A DNA stretch of 64,000 nt from Pseudomonadota bacterium (GTDB taxonomy: Bacteria > Desulfobacterota > Desulfovibrionia > Desulfovibrionales > Desulfomicrobiaceae). Made by a program: the position numbers and the translations under genes. Positions 16,749 to 24,855 of this stretch are shown piece by piece (within the stretch, counting starts at the first letter, position 1; every line of letters begins with the position of its first letter). The stretch spans positions 1 to 64,000 of the forward strand of contig JAHIQM010000003.1 in the NCBI GenBank assembly GCA_018902545.1, read 5' to 3'. The notes below the pieces were generated by a model. That model was not told the origin of the DNA, ran no database searches, and saw nothing but the letters and a program-made list of their open reading frames with translations.

Positions 16749-17111
16749 ATGATCGTTTGCCTTGCTTGTTACGGCCCTCGTCTGGCCGCGTTGCTGGAAA
16801 GCGCCACGGAATTGCGTTTCAGTCAGGGCGACGCGTCCAATGGTGAGGCGCTGAGTCTGAAAGCTTCAGTGGTTGAACTGGGGCTGCCGCGCCTGCTGGA
16901 GATTCTCAGAGCGTCGGCCGCGGATCTGCTTATTTGCGGCGCGATCACCACTGAAGAGTACAAGTTCATCACCGGCGGCGGGATTCGGGTGGAGGCCTGG
17001 GTGGCCGGCACGGCCGAAGAGGTTCTACGCGCATGGCGCGCGGGTTGGCTAGCCACCAAAAGGATGCCTGGCTGCGGCGGGAACGGGACTGATCCCAGCG
17101 CAGGGCTCTGA
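16749..17111 (+). CDS. NifX/NafY-like (dinitrogenase cofactor-type) small protein
   Basis: This 120-residue protein has the layout of the NifX-type fold: a short N-terminal strand MIVCLACYGPRLA, a middle LLICGAITTEEYKFI and IRVEAWVAGTAEEVLRAW near the end. LICGAI and WVAGxxEEVL are typical of this family, which in other proteins carries iron-molybdenum cofactor precursors or metal clusters. No nitrogenase genes are nearby, so a role in nitrogen fixation is not supported. A sigma-54 promoter and an operator shared with the usp operon place it in the regulon of the activator just upstream. Confidence 0.7.
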   Translation: MIVCLACYGPRLAALLESATELRFSQGDASNGEALSLKASVVELGLPRLLEILRASAADLLICGAITTEEYKFITGGGIRVEAWVAGTAEEVLRAWRAGWLATKRMPGCGGNGTDPSAGL

Positions 17112-17733
17112 AAAGAAGTTTCTTTCAGCCAGCTGCAGGGTTTGAGCCCACTGCATCAGCAAAGGCAATGCCTCGTTGGCCATTGATCAAAATCCGGCAC
17201 CTATCGCAAATACTCCCCTATCCTAGAGTCCTGTTCTGGTTCACATGCCCCCCCCAAAAATCCCCCCTTCGATCTTGGCACCGCCGTATTGCTCTGGCAG
17301 CATCGGAGGGCTGAGGTATTATTTGAGGCGCTGCCACCCGTGTCAGCCTGTCGTAGCCAGGCGGCAATCATGTAATCGCCGTGCTGGTCGGGTGCGCGTT
17401 CTTTCTGAAAAATTTAAGTAATAAATCGAAATTATTGATAAAATTATGACTGCCTTTATATTGTACGAAAATCTTGTGAGGGGTGTGTATACAATGCAAT
17501 ATTTCCAAGGAGATAGGTGCGTATCAAATTGAGTATGGAGCATTTATGAAAATACTATTGATTAAGCATTGTAGATATGGACTATATGCAAGTAATATAA
17601 GTACTCATGTCGCTAATTTATTAATCTTCATGGCATATTTTATTACAAGGATAAAATTCGTCTTATTGCAATAGATTGTTTATGTAAATTCAGAAAATTT
17701 TGAATAAATAGATGATGCGGGCGGTGAGTCTGA
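17112..17733. other. Gene-free stretch, AT-rich in its second half
   Basis: About 620 bases without a supportable gene. GC content falls sharply from about 17400 to 17720, unlike the genes on both sides. Together with the HD-GYP remnant that follows, it looks like a decayed or rearranged segment. Confidence 0.45.
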
Positions 17734-17943
17734 TTTGTTGCGTGTGCTCACAGTGCAGCCTTGTCGTATCACAATTGTTGGGATGGAAAAGGGTATACGC
17801 AGGGCTTGCGTGGTGTGAACATACCCATTGAATCCCGGATTTTCAAACTTGTGGACGTCTTTGACGCCTTGATTTCACGAAATGCGAATAAGGACGCGTT
17901 TGCTGTGATGATGCGACGCGACTATCATGGAGAAAGAACATGA
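17734..17943 (+). pseudogene. HD-GYP phosphodiesterase, C-terminal remnant
   Basis: The frame following the TGA at 17731 encodes SYHNCWDGKGYTQGLRG, IPIESRIFKLVDVFDALISR and KDAFAVM, which clearly match the end of HD-GYP domains (HHExxDGxGYPxGLxGxxIP, then DVFDAL). In HD-GYP enzymes the segment reads HHE, whereas here it reads YHNC, so metal ligands are lost, and no HD doublet or start region exists upstream. The stop overlaps the ATG of the next gene (ATGA), so this was probably the first gene of an operon with the response regulator before it decayed. Confidence 0.75.
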
Positions 17944-18614
17944 AGAAAATTCTATTGGTTGAGGATGATCTGTTATTGCGCAAAGGCTTGAAAACAATGA
18001 TCGAGATGCGGGGCCAATTCAGTGTCGACGCGGACACGGGCAGCGGAATCGAGGCTGTCAGGCTTTTTGAGATGAGGCGCCCGGATATTGTCGTACTCGA
18101 CCTGCGTCTGCCCGATATCCCCGGCACCGAAGTGCTGCGGCAGATGAAGAAACTGGCACCGGACATCCCGGTGGTTTCGCTGACCGTATGCGAAGAGAAC
18201 GAGCTGCTTTTCCAGGCCCTCGCCCATGGCGCCAATGCCTATGTGCTCAAGGGTTCCGGGCCGGAAGAGCTTTTTTTGGGGATACACTATGCGTTGAAAA
18301 AAGAGGTATTTATCAGCCCGAAGCTGGCTCAGGTTATTGTCAGCGACTATCTTCTGGTCAACCATCATCGTAATTCACTCCCCCCGTTGCATGACCTTAC
18401 GCCGCGGGAGAAGCAGATTGTGAGACTGATTATCGAAGGAAAGAAAAGCAAGGAGATTGCGCAAATTCTTTGCATCAGCATCAAGACTGTCAATAAGCAC
18501 AGATCGAATATTCTTGTGAAGCTTGGTATCCACAACCTCGCAGAGCTTCGCCAAAGAAAGATGTATGTTTTTGGAGGAGTCACTGAGTTTGACTCGCAAA
18601 CGTCCGTGCGGTGA
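17940..18614 (+). CDS. NarL/LuxR-family response regulator
   Basis: The 224-residue protein has a receiver domain (residues 3-118) with acidic pair ED at 8-9, phosphoacceptor Asp in VVLDLRLPD, and the later Lys in VLKGSG. A LuxR-type HTH follows at about 150-210 (LTPREKQIVRLIIEGKKSKEIA, then SIKTVNKHRSNILVKLGI). It should be a DNA-binding transcription regulator switched on by phosphorylation. No kinase gene is adjacent; the only upstream partner is a broken HD-GYP fragment, so its cognate kinase is probably encoded elsewhere. Confidence 0.9.
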   Translation: MKKILLVEDDLLLRKGLKTMIEMRGQFSVDADTGSGIEAVRLFEMRRPDIVVLDLRLPDIPGTEVLRQMKKLAPDIPVVSLTVCEENELLFQALAHGANAYVLKGSGPEELFLGIHYALKKEVFISPKLAQVIVSDYLLVNHHRNSLPPLHDLTPREKQIVRLIIEGKKSKEIAQILCISIKTVNKHRSNILVKLGIHNLAELRQRKMYVFGGVTEFDSQTSVR

Positions 18615-18900
18615 ATTTTGCTTCAAAGTCTGCACTGCGATGAGCCATCATTCCCTTGAAGAAGGGCTTCCGCATTTTCTAGATAATTAAAATGATTGGA
18701 TTTATTCTGGGCGGCACAAGCCCGCTTCTCCTCGCTGGACACGCATCCTGACGTGTGAATTCATTTCGCGAGGTGGAGAACGAGCGTCATCGCATTGAAG
18801 CGCAAGGCGATGTTGCCCCTGGGTTATCGGTGCGTGGTCGCGCCAGGCTGGCCTGTTGGCATGCCTGGCGCTTGGCGTTTTGTGATCTTGAAAAGCGCGT

Positions 18901-20097
18901 CTACCGGGAAGCGTAGGATTTCAGCGCCAGAAGCCCAGTGCGGATTTCCGCCACGTCGATGCCGGAGTAGGCCAGGCGGACGAAGCGTCGCTTCTCGTCG
19001 GGCAGGGGGCGGCCAAAGTGCAAGCGGGTGCAGAGCGAGACGCCGGTCTTGACCAGGATGTCCTCGGCAAAGGCCGCGTAGTCTGCGTCAAAGCCTTTGC
19101 GCGCCATCAGGTCCGTGACCTCGGGAAAGAGGTAGAAGGTGGCCTCGGGGCAAGGGCAGTCCACCCCAGGCATGGAGTTCAGGAGTTCTACCGCAGTGTC
19201 GCGCCGTTCCTTGAGGGCAGCCAGGATGTCCCTGGGGCCGGATTGGTCGCCGGTCAGGCCTTCGAGGGCGGCGTGTTGCACGAAATGGTTGGAGCAGGAC
19301 TCGTCGTTGACGTTGAGCTTGGCAACGACATCAATGATCGCGCGTGGACCGATGGCCGCGCCCAGACGCCAGCCCGTCATGGCGAATTTTTTGGAGAAGG
19401 TGTAAAGGATCACGGTGCGTTCGGCCATGCCAGGAATGGAGGCCAGAGAGACGCTTTTCCCGCCATAGCGGATGTCGAAATACGCCTCGTCCAGCAGCAC
19501 GGCCAGGTCGTGGCGCATGGCGATTTCCGCCAGCCTTTCCCGCTCATCTGCCGAGCACTGCGCCCCCAGCGGGTTCTGCAGGTCGTTGACAATCAGCGCC
19601 CGCGTGCGAGGGGTGATCAGGCTCTCCAGATAATCCAGATCGATATGAAACCCGCTCTCATCGCGCACGTAGCGGTAAGGCACGGCGATTCCACCGTGGT
19701 ATTCGATCTGCGATTCGTAAATCGGGTAGCCCGGATTGGGATAGAGTACTTCCTCGCCGGGATTCATGCAGGTCATGATGAACTTGCCGATGACCGGCTT
19801 GCCGCCGGGCTGAACCGCCACGTTCTCCATGGTGTAGGAGGTTCCTCTGGCCGCATTCACATCCAGGGCCAGGGCATCGCGCAACTCGGGGATGCCGGGG
19901 CTCGGGCAGTAGCCGGTCTTTCCGGCGTGCATGGCGCGGCAGGCCGCGTCCATGACGTTGGCCGGAGTGGGGATGTTCATGTCGCCCAGATGAAAGGGGA
20001 AAATCTCATGTCCGGCAGCCTTGTGGGTCGCCGCGCGGGCGGCCACGGCAAAGGCGGTCTCGGTGCCCAGCCTGCTTATCCTGTCTGCGATATGCAT
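18901..20097 (-). CDS. PLP-dependent class I aminotransferase
   Basis: This 398-residue enzyme is a fold-type I aminotransferase of the aspartate/aromatic family. NDLQNPLGAQ gives the Asn region, LLDEAYFDIRYGG carries the Asp and Tyr that contact PLP, and YTFSKKFAMTGWRLG has the Schiff-base Lys in the SKxFxMxGWRxG signature. GKPVIGKFI replaces the usual glycine-rich phosphate loop. The C-terminal FVRLAYSG includes the Arg for the substrate carboxylate. It appears to be a single-gene unit; the substrate cannot be told from sequence. The hairpin repeat at 20163 lies just upstream. Confidence 0.85.
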   Translation of the reverse strand: MHIADRISRLGTETAFAVAARAATHKAAGHEIFPFHLGDMNIPTPANVMDAACRAMHAGKTGYCPSPGIPELRDALALDVNAARGTSYTMENVAVQPGGKPVIGKFIMTCMNPGEEVLYPNPGYPIYESQIEYHGGIAVPYRYVRDESGFHIDLDYLESLITPRTRALIVNDLQNPLGAQCSADERERLAEIAMRHDLAVLLDEAYFDIRYGGKSVSLASIPGMAERTVILYTFSKKFAMTGWRLGAAIGPRAIIDVVAKLNVNDESCSNHFVQHAALEGLTGDQSGPRDILAALKERRDTAVELLNSMPGVDCPCPEATFYLFPEVTDLMARKGFDADYAAFAEDILVKTGVSLCTRLHFGRPLPDEKRRFVRLAYSGIDVAEIRTGLLALKSYASR

Positions 20098-20162
20098 ATG
20101 TCAGCTCACGTGAGTTTGAATGTTGAGTGAAGCGTAAAAAAACTGGCCGACTGAAATTACGA

Positions 20163-20295
20163 ATGCCCAGGCTATCTCAAAATGGTGAGATGCGAGGAAC
20201 AAGGAAAATCCAGAGCCGAAGCGTATCTTACATACGTGAGGTTCTGGATTTTCGCAGTGACGAAGCAGATCGCCGTTTTGGGGCAGCCTGGCTAG
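20163..20295. repeat. Long imperfect inverted repeat (hairpin element)
   Basis: An outer arm GCCCAGGCTATCTCAAAATGG pairs imperfectly with CCGTTTTGGGGCAGCCTGGC at the far side. An inner arm AAAATCCAGAGCC pairs with GGTTCTGGATTTT around the centre CGTATCTTACATACG. The whole folds as one long stem of about 130 bases. It resembles dispersed intergenic hairpin elements found in deltaproteobacteria (recalled, not searched). Its right end touches the 3' end of the DEAD-box helicase gene. Confidence 0.7.
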
Positions 20296-21977
20296 CCTCT
20301 GCCTCTGGACCGACCCCTGGCAGGCTGGGCGGGACGGGAATCGGGCCGGGCTGCCTTGCCGCGAGTGTTTCCTCCGCGTTTGTCAGCCCCGGCGCGGGAA
20401 TCTTCCGTCCGATCGTTCCTTCTGCCACGTCCCTTTGAATCCGGACCCGAGCCCTTCTCGGACCCTGCCTGAGTTCTTTCGTCCCTTCTGCCGCGTCCCT
20501 TTGAATCCGGACCTGAGCCCTTCTCGGACCCCGTCTGAGTTCTCTCGTTTCGTCTGCCGCGGCCTTTGGAGCTCGGTCCAGCTTCCCCTGTCCCCGCGCC
20601 GGGCTTCTCGGTGTTTCTGCCGCGCGGTTTGGAATCTGGCCGGGAATCTTTTCCTGCCCGGGCGTCCGATTGTTCTTCCTTCGTGCCACGCGTCGAGGAC
20701 TCCGGCTTGGCGTCTTTTTTCTTGCCTCGGCCCTGGACGGGCAGCTTGGATGGGGTTTTCTTGGCCACCAGTTCCTTGATCGCCCGCGGGGCGTTGCGCT
20801 CGCTTTTCAGGTTGCCGGGGCGGTAGAGCACGAAATCCGGCAGATCGCTGTCTTCCGTAAATCCTTTGACCGCTTCCACTGGAATCTTGTTGCGCAACAG
20901 GTTTTCAATGGCCAGCAACAGGTTGTGCTCCTCGGGGCTGACCAGGGACACGGCGATGCCGCTGACGCCCGCGCGCCCCGTGCGGCCGATGCGGTGCACG
21001 TAATCTTCGGGGGAGTTCGGAATGTCGTAGTTGACCACGAAGGGCAGGTTGGAAATGTCGAGGCCGCGGGCGGCTACATCCGTGGCTACAAGGATCTGGA
21101 TTTTGCCGTCCTTGAATTCTTCGAGGGTCCTTTTTCTGAGCGATTGGCTCTTGCTTCCGTGCAGGGCTGCGACACTGATCCCGTGCGCGGCCAGTTTGTC
21201 GGTCAGCCTGTTGGCCCAGGTCCTGGTGCGGGCAAAGACCAGGATGCGTTCACCGGGCTTCTTTTCAATGAGGTGCAGGAGCAGAGGAAGCTTATTGTCC
21301 TTGTTCACCATGTGGAGCTTCTGCACGACGGCTTCCGCAGCAGCGGTGTCGGGCGTGACCTCGATGTATTCGGGCCTGACCAGCATTTTCGCGGCCAGGG
21401 CTTTTATCTGCGGCGTGTAGGTGGCGGAAAAAAGCATGGTTCTGCGCTCGGTGGGCAGGAGATCCAAAATGGCGTTGATCTCCCCGCTGAAACCCAGGTC
21501 AAGCATTCTGTCGGCTTCGTCGAAGACCAGGAATTCAATGGACGCCAGGCTCAGATGTCCCTGGTTTGCGAGATCCAGCAGGCGTCCCGGCGTGGCCACG
21601 AGAATATCGATGCCGCGCTGCAGTCGCGCGATCTGTGGTTCGATGCGCACCCCGCCAAAAGCCACGGTGCAGCGCAGGGAGACTTTGCGGGCATAGCCTT
21701 TGATACTCTCGCCGACCTGCAAGGCCAGTTCCCGCGTGGGAGTGAGGATCAAGGCGCGAGGGTGGTGGGCGTTGCCTCGCGTTAAACCCAGAATTTGGAC
21801 AATAGGCAGCCCGAAGGCATCGGTCTTGCCGGTGCCGGTCTGGGCGCGGGCCAGGATGTCGCGACCGGCAAGAATGACGGGTATGGCCTGGGCCTGGATG
21901 GCGGTGGGAGCGTCGTATCCCTTGTTTTTTATAGCTTTCAGCAGTTCGACCCGCAGGCCAAGTTGATCAAATGACAT
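20292..21977 (-). CDS. DEAD-box RNA helicase, RhlE-like, with repetitive basic tail
   Basis: Of the 561 residues the first 375 form a complete DEAD-box core: the Q motif with TAIQAQAIP, Walker A AQTGTGKT, PTRELA, FDEADRM (the DEAD box), SAT, and YVHRIGRTGRAG (motif VI). It unwinds RNA duplexes using ATP. The remaining 180 residues are a disordered Arg/Gly/Lys/Ser tail with 22-residue repeats of the type GRGRRNERTQTGSEKGSGPDSK. Such tails bind RNA and can favour condensation (family knowledge). A second DEAD-box helicase lies at 51510. The start ATG at 21977 is supported by the MSFDQLGL family start. Confidence 0.92.
   Translation of the reverse strand: MSFDQLGLRVELLKAIKNKGYDAPTAIQAQAIPVILAGRDILARAQTGTGKTDAFGLPIVQILGLTRGNAHHPRALILTPTRELALQVGESIKGYARKVSLRCTVAFGGVRIEPQIARLQRGIDILVATPGRLLDLANQGHLSLASIEFLVFDEADRMLDLGFSGEINAILDLLPTERRTMLFSATYTPQIKALAAKMLVRPEYIEVTPDTAAAEAVVQKLHMVNKDNKLPLLLHLIEKKPGERILVFARTRTWANRLTDKLAAHGISVAALHGSKSQSLRKRTLEEFKDGKIQILVATDVAARGLDISNLPFVVNYDIPNSPEDYVHRIGRTGRAGVSGIAVSLVSPEEHNLLLAIENLLRNKIPVEAVKGFTEDSDLPDFVLYRPGNLKSERNAPRAIKELVAKKTPSKLPVQGRGKKKDAKPESSTRGTKEEQSDARAGKDSRPDSKPRGRNTEKPGAGTGEAGPSSKGRGRRNERTQTGSEKGSGPDSKGRGRRDERTQAGSEKGSGPDSKGRGRRNDRTEDSRAGADKRGGNTRGKAARPDSRPAQPARGRSRGRG
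20415..20570 (-). repeat. 66-bp tandem repeat inside the helicase tail
   Basis: A 66-base unit encoding 22 residues recurs: the TTTGAATCCGGAC point occurs at 20434 and again at 20500, with a third diverged unit at each edge. The unit keeps the reading frame, so copy-number change would alter tail length without breaking the protein. Confidence 0.8.
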
Positions 21978-22328
21978 AATATTCCTTCAAAATTCTGGTG
22001 ATATAAAAGCGTGTGGGCGAACCGGGATTTCCGGGGATTGGATCAAGTCAGAAAAAGGGGCAAGAGCCTGACGACGATGTTCGCAAATCATTATCTAGTC
22101 AGTTCCGGTGAACGTGTCCACTCTGCGAAGATGCCGGAGATGGCGCCCTGCTGCGCGACATGTAATCCCGTATTTCGAAACCCTACGAAGACATTGCCGC
22201 GCGGTAGCCAACATGCTAATCAGAGATCAAATTTCCTTTATGGCAGCTCCGATTCACGTACGTTCGCATTGCGGCCTGAAATCTGGAGCCATTGTATGAA
22301 CAGGATCTTTTACACCAAGGAGTGGATC

Positions 22329-22439
22329 ATGGGCGACAAAGGCGGAAAGAAGGACAAGGACAAGCAGCAGAAGCAGAAAGCGCACAAAGAAGCCGACAAG
22401 AAAAAGGAAAAACAGGATAAGCAGGTGAAGAAAGTTTGA
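22329..22439 (+). CDS. 36-residue lysine-rich protein
   Basis: A short ORF starts MGDKGGKKDKDKQQKQ and is made almost entirely of Lys, Gln, Asp, Glu and Ala. AAGGAG lies 9 bases before the ATG and a strong hairpin follows, so the gene is real. I have seen similar tiny GDKGGKKDK proteins in other deltaproteobacteria, but no function is known to me. It should be unstructured or a single charged helix; RNA or polyphosphate binding is possible but unsupported. An in-frame extension upstream to 22011 has no coding character. Confidence 0.75.
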   Translation: MGDKGGKKDKDKQQKQKAHKEADKKKEKQDKQVKKV

Positions 22440-22515
22440 TCTGAGCTCACTTCAACGACAGTATCCGGTTTTGCCTGTGCCGCCGGAAACTGTCTGCAGC
22501 ACCCGCGGCTACGCG

Positions 22516-22543
22516 GATAAAGGGGAGAAAACTCCCCTTTATC
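22516..22543. terminator. Hairpin terminator after the Lys-rich gene
   Basis: GATAAAGGGGAG and CTCCCCTTTATC form a perfect 12-bp stem around the loop AAAA. It lies 76 bases after the small gene. The T-run is short, so efficiency is uncertain. Confidence 0.65.
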
Positions 22544-22549
22544 ATGTAA

Positions 22550-22719
22550 GACGGCACTGCAAAAAGTCGTCATCCCCTTGAAGACGGGGATTTACGCCTT
22601 TTAACTACCTGAAAAAAATGGATTTCGCGCCGTTGCCCGACATGGCCCGCCTACCCCTGCTGGGCATACGTTCGCGGGAATGACACTCAGGTTCTTTCGC
22701 GACTTTTTGCAGTGGCGTC
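22550..22719. repeat. MITE-like element with 20-bp terminal inverted repeats (copy A)
   Basis: The ends GACGGCACTGCAAAAAGTCG and CGACTTTTTGCAGTGGCGTC are inverted repeats with one mismatch over 20 bases, enclosing 130 bases with no ORF. The right 50 bases and several inner blocks recur at 45380-45475, so this is a dispersed family. It encodes no transposase and would depend on one elsewhere. Confidence 0.8.
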
Positions 22720-22730
22720 ATGTCAGAGCT

Positions 22731-24083
22731 TCATTCGAAGCATTCAAATCGATTGCGCCCCATGTTTTTTGCTTTGTACAGTGCCTGATCTGCACGAACC
22801 ATCAAGTCGGACAGGGTTTCCGTTTGTGGCCGACATTCCGCCACGCCAATGCTTGTCGTAAAACGCACTGACCGGCCATTTTCGGTGAAGAGTTCTATCG
22901 CTTCCACCTGGGCGAGGAGCCTTTCGGCGACGCTGCACGCCTTGTTCAGGTCCGTTTCCACGAGGAGCAACGCAAACTCTTCGCCGCCGATGCGGGCGCC
23001 GAGGTCTGTGCTGCGCATCTCCTTGCAACAGGTTTGGGCTACGGCCTGGATGGCGCGGTCGCCCGTGGCGTGGCCGAAGGTGTCGTTGACCGCCTTGAAA
23101 TGGTCGATGTCGAGCATGAGCAGACTCAACGTACAGCCATGGCGCTTGCAGCGGTCGATTTCCTTCTGCCCGGTGGTCAGGAAATGGCGGCGATTGGCAA
23201 TGCCGGTAAGGCTGTCGGTGGTGGCCTGGCGTTCAAGTTCCAGGCGCAACGTCCTGCGCTCGGAAATGTCCCGGGTTACGCCGTGAACTTCCACGACTCC
23301 GGTTTTGTCGTTCTTGACGTAGCGTGTGATGGCCTCGGTCCAGACGGAAGATCCATCCTTGTGCACTTGTTCGATTTCGCTTGTCAGATACGTATCCGAG
23401 TCCAGTGTTCCGGACAGAAATTTTTCGCGGTTGTCCTCGATTGTGCGCTTCAGACGCACGGCTTCTGACGGAGTCAGGGCTGCATCAAGAGGCTGAGTCA
23501 TGATTTCTTCGGGAGTGAATCCGCGCAGGCGCTCAACCGAGGGGCTGACATAGGAGAAGTGCAAGGTCTCGGTATCAAGAATCCAGACGACATCCTTCAT
23601 GGTTTCGGTCAGGTTGCGGTAATGGGCCTCGCTTTTAGTCAGGGCAGCCTGGGCGCGTTTACGGCGCTCGACTTGCCGTCGCAGTCCGGCATTGATCCGG
23701 TTCAGCTTCTCTTCTTTTTTTCTTATGGTCTGTAGAGAAGCTTCAAGCCTGGCGGTCATGGCGTTGAACGCCTTGGAAAAATCACCCATGAAATCAAGGC
23801 GCTGGCTGAAATCTCCGGACGCGATCATTTGCGTCTGCCAGGTCATGTGCTTGAGGTTCGCCTGCAGCGTCTTCAATATCCCTGCCGTGTAACCCTTGAT
23901 GCTGGTACTCGTGGCCAGGTCTCCGCTGGCGATGTTCATGATGAAACGGCGCAACTCAAGCAGTTCTTCATGCAGACGCGCAAACTCGGCTTTGGCAGCG
24001 AGGTCTGCGTGCATCCCCGGAGGCGCTTTCGCCGTCAGGGTCTTGCGTAGCAGTGCGCAGGCCTGGTCGAGTTCGGAGTTCAC
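22731..24083 (-). CDS. Diguanylate cyclase with HAMP-like, PAS and GGDEF domains
   Basis: The 450-residue protein makes cyclic di-GMP from GTP. Residues about 40-130 look like HAMP-type helical repeats without membrane helices (IASGDLATSTSI, IASGDFSQRLDF), followed by a coiled coil, a PAS domain (about 155-285) and a GGDEF domain with active-site GGEEF in ARIGGEEFALLLVE. I see no RxxD just before GGEEF, so product inhibition may be absent. The GTG at 24083 overlaps the stop of the upstream V4R gene as GTGA, so the two are translated together and the V4R protein probably feeds a signal to this enzyme. Confidence 0.88.
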   Translation of the reverse strand: MNSELDQACALLRKTLTAKAPPGMHADLAAKAEFARLHEELLELRRFIMNIASGDLATSTSIKGYTAGILKTLQANLKHMTWQTQMIASGDFSQRLDFMGDFSKAFNAMTARLEASLQTIRKKEEKLNRINAGLRRQVERRKRAQAALTKSEAHYRNLTETMKDVVWILDTETLHFSYVSPSVERLRGFTPEEIMTQPLDAALTPSEAVRLKRTIEDNREKFLSGTLDSDTYLTSEIEQVHKDGSSVWTEAITRYVKNDKTGVVEVHGVTRDISERRTLRLELERQATTDSLTGIANRRHFLTTGQKEIDRCKRHGCTLSLLMLDIDHFKAVNDTFGHATGDRAIQAVAQTCCKEMRSTDLGARIGGEEFALLLVETDLNKACSVAERLLAQVEAIELFTENGRSVRFTTSIGVAECRPQTETLSDLMVRADQALYKAKNMGRNRFECFE

Positions 24084-24604
24084 GCCTTTTCCTCGGCCTG
24101 GGCGGTGAAGCGGCAGGTTCTGTCTCCGGTGCACCAGCAGTCCACTTCCTTGACCTTGAATTTTCTCCCCGTGAAGCCCTCCATGAGTCCGGCGATGAAC
24201 CCTTCGTCATAGACGCACACTTCGTAGTCCAGTTCCGGCAGCCCCGAGCAGTCCAGATCTTCGGACATGGTGATGACGAAGGAACCCTTCTCCTCGTCCG
24301 CCGATTCCACGCGCATGATGCCGATGCCCAGTTCACGCAGGATTTCCTGCAGGGTTCGCACGAATTCGTTCAGGTCCGTGATCCCTGAGCAAAATCGGTT
24401 GTAAAACGCAGTGCCCGCAAGTTTGCCTGCCTCATAGAAGAGGGCGTCGGTCTGTGCGGTGCCGTAATGACTTTCCAGCACATCCCGGAAGGCGAACTGC
24501 ATGAGACGGTAGACCTCGATGCGCATCAGGGGCCCAAGGTTGGGGCGACCCAGTTCTATGTCACCGATTAGATCCCAGGAAAATCTGTATTTGCGGTCCG
24601 GCAT
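24080..24604 (-). CDS. V4R (4-vinyl reductase) domain sensor protein
   Basis: The C-terminal part of this 174-residue protein, YEVCVYDEGFIAGLMEGFTG followed by KVKEVDCWCTGDRTCRF, is a V4R domain with its conserved Cys triplet. V4R domains bind small molecules, in some cases metals or hydrocarbons (family knowledge). The ATG at 24604 is chosen for the GGAG just upstream and because the frame further upstream lacks coding character. No membrane segment is seen. Overlap with the diguanylate cyclase start makes a two-gene signalling operon in which this is the likely sensor. Confidence 0.8.
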   Translation of the reverse strand: MPDRKYRFSWDLIGDIELGRPNLGPLMRIEVYRLMQFAFRDVLESHYGTAQTDALFYEAGKLAGTAFYNRFCSGITDLNEFVRTLQEILRELGIGIMRVESADEEKGSFVITMSEDLDCSGLPELDYEVCVYDEGFIAGLMEGFTGRKFKVKEVDCWCTGDRTCRFTAQAEEKA

Positions 24605-24855
24605 GGGGCTCCATCGTGGGTTAGGATTTGTACAACCCAAAATGTATCTAGGTGAAGAATGAATATCAAGACGAAGATTGATGGAGCGCAATCAAAGAAA
24701 CGTCCTGGCCGGGGATTGAAGCCAGGAAACGCTAGTGCAAATGTGCATGGACTGGCCACTTTGAAGGGAGCCTGGGGTGCAAGCAAAACGCATTATTCAT
24801 CATGGTTGCGCAGCCAAAGGGGGACCTCCTTCCTCTTTGACTGCGCAGTCTGAAA

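Noticed and set aside
16749-17111. Nitrogen-fixation gene assignment for the NifX-like protein
   Set aside because: No nif genes are nearby and the family is used for other metal-cluster roles, so only the fold-level call is kept.
22011-22328. In-frame upstream extension of the 36-residue Lys-rich protein
   Set aside because: Composition changes abruptly and the clear AAGGAG site points to the ATG at 22329.
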